Source of the DNA: Vicinamibacteria bacterium
GTDB lineage: Bacteria > Acidobacteriota > Vicinamibacteria > Fen-336
Length of the DNA: 64,000 nt
Assembly (NCBI GenBank): GCA_025994075.1
Contig: JAMQGV010000021.1
Coordinates: forward strand, 124,001-188,000
Direction of reading: 5' to 3'
Position numbers and translations under genes: made by a program. Shown here piece by piece: positions 28,236-38,500 of the stretch. Under the pieces are notes generated by a model, which saw only the letters and a list, made by a program, of their open reading frames with translations, made no database searches and was not told the origin of the DNA. The number at the start of each line of letters is the position of its first letter. Position 1 is the stretch's first letter.

Positions 28236-31145
28236 GTGCAGGGAGCCCGGAGACGACGGTCGGCTGCGCTCGGCCGCGCAGTCGCCATGTTCCTCGTCCT
28301 GGGCGTGCCGACAACGAGGCCGGTGGCGGCCTCCGAGGCGCCAGTGGATGCGCGCCTCGAGGAGGCCGACCGTGTCATGCGCCGCGGCGACTACGCTCGC
28401 GCCAAGGAACTGGCCGACGCGGTGCTGTCCGAGGCCCGGGCGCGCGGCGAGGCGGCGCTCGAGGTATCGGCGCGGCTGACGCTCGCCGATATCCTCTACT
28501 ACCAGGGCCGGCTCTCCGCCTTCAAGGCCGAGTGCGAACGCGCGCTCGCCCGCGCCCGATCCGCCGCCGACGAGCGCGGGACGGCTCGCAGCCTCTACAA
28601 CCTCGCCTATTTCTACGAGCGCACGGAGCCCGCCCGGATGCTGGACCTGCTCGCCGAAGCGCGCGGGCACGCGGAAGCGGCGGCGGACCCCGCGCTGCGC
28701 ATGCGCATCCACAACGCGACCGGCTCGGCAGCCTGGGGCCTCGGCCGCTACGCGGCTGCTCACGAGCAGTTCGCGCTGGCCCGCGACCTCGCGCGCGTGC
28801 GGGGGGACGGGAACAACGAAGGTGTCGCCCTCATGAACCTGGGTCTCGTCGAGCAGGCGCGCGGCGACTTCGAGTCGGCCGAGCGGCTGCTGGAGAGCGC
28901 GCTGCCGCTGCTCGAGGCCCACGGCAACGACAGGGTCCGGGCCAACGTGCTCGCCACGCTGGCCGAGGGCCGGGCTGCGCTCGGCGACGTCGAAGGCTCG
29001 TTGGCGCTCCGCGAGCAGGCCCTCGGCATCTGGCGCCGCGTCGGCCACAAGCGCGGCGAGGCGCTGGTGCTCCAGGGGATCGCCGGCCTCGAGCGCGAGC
29101 TCGGGCGGCCGGGCCGGGCGGAGACGTTGCTCGCCGAGGCGCTCGGACTCGCCGTCGGTCTCGACGACGCACGGCGCAGTGTCCTCCTGCTCATGGACCT
29201 GGGTGCCCTGCTGATCGAGCAGGGGCGGCTCGAAAGGGCCCAGACCCAGCTCGAGGACGCCCTCACGCGGGCGCGGGCCTCGGGTGATCCGCTTCTCGAG
29301 GCGCGCGCGTGTCTCGCGCTCGCGGGGCTGGAGACGGCAAGGAGCCGGCATGCGGAGTCGCTGGCGCTGATCGACCGCGCACGTCTCCTCGCGGCGGGCA
29401 TCGGTGAGCGCTGGACCGAAGGCAGAGCCTGGGCCGACCGTGGGGCGGCACTGGAGGCGCTGGGGCGCAGCGATGAAGCTCGCGCGGCATGGGAGCGCGC
29501 GGTGTCGCTGCATGAGGCGATCGCGGCACGGCGGTCGCTCCACGTCTGGAACGGGCGGCTGGCACGCCTGCTGGCCCGCCGCGGGGACGCGCCGGAGGCG
29601 GAGGCGCGTTGGCGTCGCAGCCTCGACCAGACCGAGGCGCTCGAAGCCCTGCTCGCGCTCGATCGCTTCCGGCTGGGCCTCGTCCGCGAGGTCGCGGACG
29701 TGTACCACGCCTACGCGGGATGGCTGGCGAGCCGTGGCGAGGCCGCACGCGCCTGGCAGGTGCTCGACCAGGGGCGGGCCCGCGAGCTGCGCCTGCGCAT
29801 CGCCCAGGCCGGGGCCACGACGGCGCTCAGCTCGGCGGAGCGCGATGCGCTTTCGCGGCTGAGCGAGCTGCAGCGGCGGCTGTCGGAGGCCAGCGGGCGC
29901 GCCGAGCGCGCCGATCTGGAGGGCCAGGTCGAGGAGGCTGAGTCCGCCTACGAGCGGACTCGGCGTGAGGCAGCAACCGCGCGTCCTGCCGCGCGGCTCC
30001 CCGATGGCCCCGGCGCACCCTCGCCTCGCGCGGGTGAGCTCTTCGTGCAGTACGCGGTCGACGGTGAGCGCCTGCTGGTCCTCTCCCGGCGCGACGGGCG
30101 GGTGGCCGCGCGCTTCGTGGCCGATGCGCCCGGCCTCCTTCGCAGCGCCCGCCGCTTCCGCGAGGCAGTCAGCGCGCGCTCCGGTGCCTTCGCCGGCGAG
30201 CGCGAGGCCCGCGCGCTCTACGACGCGCTGCTCGGGCCAGAGCTGGCGGGCGGCGATGTCACGCACCTGGTGGTGGCGCCCGACGCCGAGCTGCATGGGC
30301 TGCCCTTCCCGGCCTTGCGGACACCCGACCGCACCTGGCTGGTGGAGCGCGTGGTCGTCTCGCAAGCCCCGTCAGAAGCCGCATTGTCGGCGCTGCGAGC
30401 CGGCTCGCCGGCCGTCGAGACGCCTCGTGTCCTTGCGGTCGCCTCGACGCAGGCGCGTGGTGAGGACGCCCGCGCCTGGAGCCTGCCCGCGGCCGCGAAG
30501 GAGGCGAAGGCCGTGGCGCGCGGCGCCGGCTCGCGCGCGCTGGTCGACGCCGACGAGGCCACCGTCAAGGGCCTGCCTTTCGCCCGCTACGGTGTCGTCC
30601 ACTTCGCCGTCCACGCGCAGATCGACGACCGCCACCCGGAGCGCTCCGGTCTCGTGCTGGCGCCCGGCACGCACGAAGACGGCCTGCTCCAGGCCCGCGA
30701 GATCTACCGGCTCAGCCTGCCGGTCGGCCTGGTCGTCGTGTCGAGCTGCCGCAGCGGGGCCGGCGCGCGACTACCGGGCGAGGGGCTCGCCGGCCTGCCT
30801 CACGCGTTTCTCGCCTCCGGCGCGCGAGCTGTGGTCGCGACGCTCTGGGACGTGACGGACGCGGGCTCGGGGGAGGTCATGCCGCTCTTCTACGACGAGA
30901 TCGCGGAGCGACCGCTCGCCGAAGCCCTCGCGAGGGCGCAGCGTCGGCTGCTGCGCTCCGAGCGCTGGGGCGCCCCCACCCACTGGGCGGGCTACGTCCT
31001 GCACGGCGATGGCCAGCAGCGGCTCCCGATTCCGCGCCGATTCCCCACGGGGTCCTGGCTCGCGCTGGCTACGGTCGTGATCGTCGTGGGTATCAGCCTC
31101 GCCCTGGCGCGGCGCCGTCGTGCCGGCCTCCGCGGCTCAGCGTAG
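28236..31145 (+). CDS. Exported TPR-CHAT protein (caspase-like peptidase domain) with C-terminal membrane anchor
   Basis: About 969 residues. N-terminal signal (RRRR, then AVAMFLVLGVPTTRPVAA), then a long array of TPR helices (about 30-560), a coiled linker (SELQRRLSEASGRAERADLEG), and a CHAT domain (about 600-920) with the predicted catalytic His793 in VHFAVHA and Cys838 in VSSCRSG. A single transmembrane segment (LALATVVIVVGISLALA) and Arg-rich tail end it. CHAT domains are caspase/separase relatives; TPRs usually recruit targets. Topology predicts both domains in the periplasm. No ribosome site singles out a start: GTG 28236 and TTG 28230 give the best signal peptide, though the frame opens at 28098. 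Its end overlaps the convergent anti-sigma gene by 9 bp. Confidence 0.85.
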   Translation: MQGARRRRSAALGRAVAMFLVLGVPTTRPVAASEAPVDARLEEADRVMRRGDYARAKELADAVLSEARARGEAALEVSARLTLADILYYQGRLSAFKAECERALARARSAADERGTARSLYNLAYFYERTEPARMLDLLAEARGHAEAAADPALRMRIHNATGSAAWGLGRYAAAHEQFALARDLARVRGDGNNEGVALMNLGLVEQARGDFESAERLLESALPLLEAHGNDRVRANVLATLAEGRAALGDVEGSLALREQALGIWRRVGHKRGEALVLQGIAGLERELGRPGRAETLLAEALGLAVGLDDARRSVLLLMDLGALLIEQGRLERAQTQLEDALTRARASGDPLLEARACLALAGLETARSRHAESLALIDRARLLAAGIGERWTEGRAWADRGAALEALGRSDEARAAWERAVSLHEAIAARRSLHVWNGRLARLLARRGDAPEAEARWRRSLDQTEALEALLALDRFRLGLVREVADVYHAYAGWLASRGEAARAWQVLDQGRARELRLRIAQAGATTALSSAERDALSRLSELQRRLSEASGRAERADLEGQVEEAESAYERTRREAATARPAARLPDGPGAPSPRAGELFVQYAVDGERLLVLSRRDGRVAARFVADAPGLLRSARRFREAVSARSGAFAGEREARALYDALLGPELAGGDVTHLVVAPDAELHGLPFPALRTPDRTWLVERVVVSQAPSEAALSALRAGSPAVETPRVLAVASTQARGEDARAWSLPAAAKEAKAVARGAGSRALVDADEATVKGLPFARYGVVHFAVHAQIDDRHPERSGLVLAPGTHEDGLLQAREIYRLSLPVGLVVVSSCRSGAGARLPGEGLAGLPHAFLASGARAVVATLWDVTDAGSGEVMPLFYDEIAERPLAEALARAQRRLLRSERWGAPTHWAGYVLHGDGQQRLPIPRRFPTGSWLALATVVIVVGISLALARRRRAGLRGSA

Positions 31146-31775
31146 CTCGAAGTCGCAGGAGGTCGTGCCCTGCTCGCGACCGGCTGCGTCCACTCGAAGC
31201 AACCGCAGGGTCCAGGACCCGGCCTCGAGCCCCGCGAGGTCGACGACGACGCGCACCCGTCCGGAAACGGGATCCACGTCGTCGACCGTCCAGGCCACTT
31301 GCGAGCCGGGGCCGGCGAGCGAGACCTGCAGCCGCTCCGCTCCCCCTAGCATCGGTGCGGGGCAGGACAGCAGCGTGACGGCGCGGCGCGCGATCGCCTC
31401 GGCGTCCGGCTCCAGGTCGACAACCGCGGCCACAACCAGGGTGTCGGCTCGCGCCGGTCCGGAGCGCACGACATCCGGGACGGCAGGGGCGCCCTGCCGG
31501 CCCAACCACAGGCCCGAGGCCAGGCCCATCACCAGCGTCGCCGCCAGCCCCAGCCCCGCGTGCAGCCGCGAGGAAGCGGGGTGTCCGACGGCCGAGGCGG
31601 CGAGATCCGCCGGGCGCTTCAACACTGCGGGGATCTCGCTCAGGAGCTCCAGGACCCGCGCGCACTCGGCGCAGTCGAGGACATGGGTTTCGAAGGCGTC
31701 GCGCTCTGCCTCTGGCAGCTCATCCGCGACGTAGCGGGCGATTCGGTCCTCGTCGTGAGCGTCCGTGCTGTCCAT
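31137..31775 (-). CDS. Membrane-spanning anti-sigma factor with zinc-binding (ZAS) motif
   Basis: This 212-residue protein has an N-terminal cytoplasmic anti-sigma domain carrying HVLDCAECARVLELL (HxxxCxxC, near residues 32-46). One transmembrane segment follows (about 85-105, AGLGLAATLVMGLASGLWLG), then a periplasmic domain of about 105 residues with beta-strand character (RVRVVVDLAGLEAGSWTLRLL). It should hold the ECF sigma encoded 11 nt upstream at the membrane until a periplasmic signal releases it. ATG 31775 is the first Met after the sigma stop. It is convergent with, and overlaps, the CHAT gene. Confidence 0.85.
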   Translation of the reverse strand: MDSTDAHDEDRIARYVADELPEAERDAFETHVLDCAECARVLELLSEIPAVLKRPADLAASAVGHPASSRLHAGLGLAATLVMGLASGLWLGRQGAPAVPDVVRSGPARADTLVVAAVVDLEPDAEAIARRAVTLLSCPAPMLGGAERLQVSLAGPGSQVAWTVDDVDPVSGRVRVVVDLAGLEAGSWTLRLLRVDAAGREQGTTSCDFELR

Positions 31776-31786
31776 GTGGTCTCGTC

Positions 31787-32368
31787 TCACTTGGTAAGTC
31801 GCTGCGGGCGACCCGAAGCTAACGACTCTCGCATTCGGCTCGCAGCGCGGCGCAGGGCTCTCAGCCGCCGCATGCCCACGGCCTCCGGGGTGAGACCCAG
31901 CCTGGCCGCGATCTCGGCCGGCTTGAGGCACTCGACGAGCGCCAGTTCGAGGATCTGCCGGTCGAGCGGCTCGACGCCTGCGAGCGCCTGGGCAGCCAGT
32001 TGCCGGTTCTCTCGCGCGCGGGCCTCGTCGGGGCCAGCGAGGTCGCCGGCGTGTTCCAGAGGCAGCGCCCGCGGTCGCCGCGCTTCCCGTCGCCCGTGGC
32101 TGGCCAGGTGGTTACGCGCGATCGCGTGCAGATAGCCGGCCAGCCGCTCGCCCTGTCGCAGCCGGCCGTCGCGCAAGGACCGGATCGCCGAGATCAGCAC
32201 CTCCTGCGTCAGGTCCTGGGCCAGCTCCGGATCACGGGTACGGAACCTCAGCACGGCCAGCAGACCGGGCCGGAACCGCCGGACGAGCTCCGCCTCCGCG
32301 TCAGCGTCGCCATTCGCGATCCGCTCCGCGATCCGGGCGTCGTCGTCCCCAACCAGACCCAGGCCCAT
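31787..32368 (-). CDS. ECF-type RNA polymerase sigma factor
   Basis: This 193-residue protein has region 2 (FRPGLLAVLRFRTRDPELAQDLTQEVLISAIRSL, including the DLTQEV core-binding motif) at about residues 33-70 and region 4 (LDRQILELALVECLKPAEIAARLGLTPEAVGMRRLRALRRA) at about 130-170. It is co-transcribed with the anti-sigma gene downstream. It diverges from the giant surface-protein gene, whose promoter may be in the 161-bp gap; I could not pick out a convincing ECF promoter pair there. Regulon unknown. Confidence 0.9.
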   Translation of the reverse strand: MGLGLVGDDDARIAERIANGDADAEAELVRRFRPGLLAVLRFRTRDPELAQDLTQEVLISAIRSLRDGRLRQGERLAGYLHAIARNHLASHGRREARRPRALPLEHAGDLAGPDEARARENRQLAAQALAGVEPLDRQILELALVECLKPAEIAARLGLTPEAVGMRRLRALRRAASRMRESLASGRPQRLTK

Positions 32369-32529
32369 CGCTCGTAGGCGCCAGCCCGGAAACTACACGC
32401 GATCCCCGCGGTTAGGAAGCGACCTGTCGCAGCGTCTCTCCTGTCAAGCACCGACATCTGTTTGGGGGCGGCGAGGCAACCCACCGCGGGCCTCTCGTCG
32501 ACCTGGGCTCGGGCCGAAGGGAGCAAGCC

Positions 32530-35500
32530 TTGACTCATCTGCGAGTTCGCGGGGCCTTGCAGGCGGCGGCAATCGTCCTCGGCGTGCTGGCGACCGGACT
32601 CGTTCCTTCGTCAGTCCAGGCGCAGGGGCCCGGCAGCGTCTGGCTGGCCGACGACGTGTCGGCCGTGGACCTGGGCACACCGAACTGCCTGCGGCGCCCG
32701 CGTGTGAACGGGTTCGGCTTCGCCCCGGACGGGAGACCCCTCGTCGGCTGGACGCAGGTGGAGGGCTGCGGCGGAAGCACCCGGACGTTCTGGGCGGAGA
32801 AGGCCGAGGGACAGTGGACGACGTACCCGTGGACCTACGACGGGTTCTGGTCGTCGCCCTCGGGCGCCGCTCACGAGTTCGGCCTCGGGCAGACCGGCGA
32901 CCCGTACCTGTTCATGGTCGGCGGCGTCGGCAGCAGCCTGACCTATTGGACGTTCTGGGCCGACCTGCGAGCCTTCGCCGCGGGCGACCCCAGCGCCCTG
33001 GTGAACACCGGCGAGCACGTCGGCAACCACCAGGAGTGCGTCTACGTTCGTTACCGGCTCGCCACCGACCCCACCCAGCCCTGGCCCGCCCGCGCCACGC
33101 GGCGCGGCGACTGCGGCGACGCGGGTCCCCTGCGCTACGAGGGGGCGAACCTCGTCGACTACACGACGAGCCGTGCGCACGACGTGACGATCGGTCCGGA
33201 CGGTCGCGCGCACCTCGCCTACGTGGACAACGGGGGCCAGGTGTTCTACGTCCGGCCGGGGCTGCCCCCCGTCCCGGTCGCCACGGTCGTGCGCAACAGC
33301 GACGACCTGGGCCTCGCGGTGAGCGCCGACGGCGCCATCCACCTCGTCGTGCGCGGCTTCAGCCCCACGGCCGACTACGACCGCGGCCTCGTCGGCTACC
33401 TGCGCTCGAACGACGGCGGCGCCACGTGGACGCTCGTCGACCACGTCGACCAGTCGCGCGGCACCTGGGGACTGAGCCTGCAGCTCGACGCGGGCGGTCG
33501 CCCGGCGGTCGCGTTGTGGCGCTACGGCAGCCTGGTCTACCTGTCCCGCGCCTCGGGCGCCTGGGTCGAGAGCCGCGCGGCTCTTCTCGGCTGGGACGGC
33601 GTCGAGTGGCTGGCGGCACCGCGGTTGCGCTTCGACGGGGCGGGCGTTCCGCACATCGCCTACTACGACTGGAGCGCCAACCGAATCCGCGTCGTCTCGC
33701 CCGCGCCAGCGGGAGTCGAAGCGCCCGTGGACCTGCGCGTGACCGGCGCCGCGGCGCCCACTCCCACGGTCCCGGGCACGCGCGTGTCGTACACGCTGAG
33801 CGTGACCAACCAGGCCGCGCGCGAAGCCTCCGGGGTGCGGGTGCAGGTGACGCTGCCCCCCGGCGCCAGTGTGACGAATGCCGTCCCCGCACCGCTCGGC
33901 AACAGCGGGGGTGTACTGACGTTCGATCGCTGGCGGGCGCGCGGGGAGCTTCAGGACAGGCTCGGTCCGCTCACCACCGGCACGATTGCGTTCGAGCTGA
34001 CGGGCCTCACCGTCGGCGAGCCGGAGCTGGCGGTGACGGTGACGAGCACCGAGCCCGAGGCCGAGCCGACCGACAACAGCGCCGTCGTGCGAGCCCGCAT
34101 CTACGAAGCGAGCTGCGCGCTCCCGGCCTCCGCGCGCAGCGCGTGGTGGCCGGGTGACGGCACGGCGCTCAACTACGGGTCCGGGCCCGCGTACCACGGC
34201 ACGGTGGCGGGCGGCGTGACCTACGGACCCGGGGCCGTGGGGCAGGCATTCCACCTCGACGGCGCCGCGGGGCGCATCGAAGTGAACAACGGGTATCCCG
34301 AGCAGTACTGGCCAGGCACCAGCCCCCTGAGTGTCGCCGCGTGGTTCGCGACGAGCGTGTCGAGCTCCGACCCGCAGGTCATCGCATCCCACGAGGACCT
34401 CGCGAATGCGCCCTGCTGCGGCAGCCCGCAGGGGCACGCGGCCTGGTACCTCTTCGTGCAGGACGGGGTCGTGCGCGCGTCGCTACGGGAGAACCCGTAC
34501 GGCAGCGCCACCGTCGCGCTGGCCGGCACCACGCCGGTCGCGGACGGGGCGTTCCATCATGCCGCGCTCGTGATCGACATCCCGGCGCTCGAGGCGCGCC
34601 TTTACGTGGACGGCTCGCACGAGGCGTCTGCACCGCTCCGCGCCGGCTGGACGATGTCGAACGGCGACTTCGAGGCCGAGCCGCTCGTGATCGGCGCTGC
34701 CCAGGTCGGCTGGGGCACGGGCTACCGGTACTTCTTCAGCGGTGCCATCGACGACGTGTCGCTCTACAAGCGCGTCCTGACCGCGACCGAGATCACGAAC
34801 GCCGCGAGCGGCCCGGCGCGGCCCGAGTGCCGCCCGCCCGAGCCTCCGCCGTCGATCACGCCTCCGGGAGACCAGACGAACGCCGAGGGCGACGACGTCT
34901 CCTTGCAGCTCGAGTGGTCGGCCGGCGAGGGCAAGACGATCGCGTTCCTCGCGACGGGCTTGCCACCGGGGCTCTCGATCGGCCTGCACACGGGCCTCAT
35001 CAGCGGCACGCTGACGATGGAGTCTGCCGGCACCCACGAGGTGACGGTGACGGTCTCGGACGGCGTCCAGGACGTGAGCACGACCTTCACGTGGACCGTC
35101 ACCGCCGTGTCGCGGCCGACGCTGCTGCTGCGCGCCGGGCCGGGGGCGATCCTGGAAGTCGTCGAGACCGCAGACACCTGCGTCGGCGGAGAAGGCCCGT
35201 CGGTCTTCGAGCGCACGTGCGCCATCGAGCTTCCAGCGGGCGGCTACACCGTGCAGGGCACGACACCGCTGCCGCAGTCGATGCTGCGCTGGCAGTGGTC
35301 CATCGCTGGAGCGAGCCACTCGCAGAACGGCCCAGACCGCGTCAGCCTGGACCTGGCCGGCGATGCGCAGGTCGGCGCCTCGCTGCTCGGGCACTTCGCC
35401 GTCCAGCGGATCGGAGACGCGGCGCTCGGCCGGCCCGGCACCGTGACGTCGACGCTGCCGCCGTACCAGGAGAACGCGCCCGGGTTCACGTGCCCGGCGG

Positions 35501-38500
35501 ATCGCCTCCCGTGCGAAGGCTTCGCTCCGCTCGCGAGCACGGTCACGCTGACGGCCGAGCCGGTCGAGCCCAACGTCTTCGGGTCCTGGGGCGGCGCCTG
35601 TGCCGGGACCCAGCCGACCTGCGATCTGCTCATCGATCCACTCGCGTACCTGGCGTCCGGTGGCACGACGCTGGTCGAGGCCCGATTCGAGCCGCGGCGG
35701 GTCGAGGTTCGGGTGACCGCCGGGCCGGGCTTGATCGTGACGGCGACCGGCAGCGCCGACACGTGCGCGGGTGGCGACGTGACCGACCTCTTCGAGCGGA
35801 CCTGCACGTTCGAGTTGCCCGTCGGGACCGCCCAACTGCGCGCCCAGAAGCCGATCTCGCACGGCGAGACGCGCTGGAGCGTCGGCGGCGTTTCCGTCGG
35901 CGTTGGGGAGAACTACGAGATCACGGTTCCCGCGTCAGCCGCTGATCTCGGGCTGGAGATCAAGGCGACGTTCTTCTCGCCGTTCGCCGTCCTGATCGGC
36001 CAGGCGCCCTCCGGTACGGCGAGCAGCGTGACGTCGACGATGCCGACAACCGACTTCTCTTGCGACACCGAGCGCTGTCTCGGACTGGCGCCGGCGCTCG
36101 CGCCCGTCACGCTCACCGCGGTCCCTGGAGGGCAGGCCGTGTTCGGGGCCTGGGGAGGCGCGTGCAGCGGAACCGAGCCGAGCTGTTCGCTCGTCGTGGA
36201 TCCGCGGCGGGTGGCGCCGGACACCGGGTTCCAGGTCGTGACGGCCGAGTTCGAGCCGTTGCGAGTGCCCGTGACAGTGGTCGCCGGGCCGGGCTTGATC
36301 GTCACGGCGACCGGCGGCGCCGACACGTGCGCGGGTGGCGACGTGGCGGACTTCTTCGAGCGGACCTGCACGTTCCAGTTGCCCGTCGGGACCGCCGAGC
36401 TGCACGCGCAAGTGCCGTTCGAGGCGAGCGAGCCTCGCTGGACGGTGGCCGGCACCCTCGTGTCGACGAACCGGACGTTTGCCTTCCCGCTCACCGAGGC
36501 CGCGATCGCCCAGCACCTGGAGGTCGCCGTTCGCCTGTTCGTGCCGATCGGGGTGCGCATCGAGCAGGCGAGCAGCGGCGCCCCGGGGCTCGTCACGGCC
36601 ACGGCTGCAGGCGTCGAGATCCCATGCGACTCGGTTCATTGCGAGGGTCCTGCCCCGTTCCTGTCGTCCGTCGCGCTCGCCGCCACCGCGGGCGACGGCA
36701 CCCGCTTCGTCGGCTGGAGCGGTGCGTGCACTGGCGCGGAGCCGACGTGCAGCTTCGTCGCCGATCCGCGGCTCGCCGTCGAGGGCCAGTCGTTGCAGGT
36801 CGTGACCGCGACCTTCGAGCCCTACGAGCCACCGCTGCTCGGCGCTCCCGGCGACCAGGCTTCGGGCGAGGGCGAGGGCGTCGCGCTGCAGCTCACCTGG
36901 ACGGCCGGCGAAGGCAAGACGGTCGCCTTCCTTGCCACAGGCCTGCCGCCGGGGCTGTCGATCGGCCGCCACACAGGGCTGATCAGCGGCACCTTGCCGA
37001 TGGACGCGGCGGGCACCTACGCGGTCACGGTCACGATCTCGGACGGCGTGCAGGATTCGAGTGCGACGTTGACGTGGGTGGTGCGGGACGTCAACCAGCA
37101 CCCCGAGGCTTCCGACGACGTGCTGACGATCGAAGAAGACGCGCCGACGCTCACGATCCCTGCGGCGGAGCTGCTGGCCAACGACACCGATCCGGACGGT
37201 GACGGGCTCTCCATCATCGCCATCGGCGGTTCCGCGAACGGGCGCGCCCGGCTGCGCGAAGACGGCCACGTCGACTTCACTCCCGATCCGGACTTCAATG
37301 GCGTCGCTTCCTTCGTGTACGACCTGAGCGACGGCCGTGGCGGCTGGTCGGCCGCCAACGTTCGCGTCACGGTGACCCCGGTCAACGACCCGCCGGTGCT
37401 CGCCGGCCAGGTCGTCGAGGTCGAGAGCGGCGCCCCGCTGAGGATCGCTCTCGGGGCGACGGACGTGGACGGCGACGCGCTGCGTGCCCTCATCACCTCG
37501 CTGCCGAGCCACGGGACGGCCGCCGTCGACGGCGACGCGATCGTCTACACGTCGGCCCCGGACTTCGCAGGCACCGACCAGCTCGAGGTGACGATCGACG
37601 ACGGCCGGGGCGGCTCGGCCGCGGCCTCGATCCGCATCGACGTGACGGCGCCGAACCAGCCGCCGCTACTGGACAACGTGAAGGTGGAAACGGCCGAGGA
37701 CACGCCGGTGAGCCTCACGCTCCTGGGCAGCGACCCCGAGGGTGAAGCGCTCAGCTATGCGATCGTCCAGGCGGCCGCGACCGGCACGGCGAGCCTGGCG
37801 GGCAACGAGCTGACCTACAGCCCGTCACCGAACTTCAATGGCACGGACATCGTCGGCGTCGAAGCGCGTGACGGCCGCGGCGGCTCGATCCGGGCCAGCG
37901 TCACGTTCACGGTCACGCCCGTCAACGACCCGCCGACGTTCCGCGGACCCATCCCGGACATCAACGTGGTCGAGGATGCCGCCCCGCACGTCGTGTTCTG
38001 GCCCGACTACTTCTCCGACCCGGACGGCGACCACCTCACCCTGAGCGCCACGTCCGGCAAGGTCACGCTGGCCGGCGCGCGCGTTGACGAATCGGAGGGG
38101 GCGCTCGAGGTGAGCTTCGTTCCCGACGCGAACGGGTCCACGGAGCTGACCGTCGTGGCAACCGACCCCTTCGGAGCGCAGGTCGCGACCAGGTTCCTGG
38201 TGACGGTCGAGCCCGTGAACGACGCACCCGTGGCCCGGGACGACGTCGCTTCCACGTTCCAGGGCGTGCCGCTCACCATCGACGCTGCGGAACTCCTCGC
38301 GAACGACACGGACGTCGACGGGGACGCGTTGGCGGTCGTGGCGGTCGGCAAGGCAGCGTATGGCGGCGTGGTCCTGGCGGGTGGCCAGGTGACGTTCACG
38401 CCGTCGCCGGGCTTCCTCGGCAGCGCGTCCTTCTCGTACTCCGTCAGCGACGGCCAGGGTGGCCAGGACTCCGCCACGGTCGCGGTCAGCGTCCTCAACC

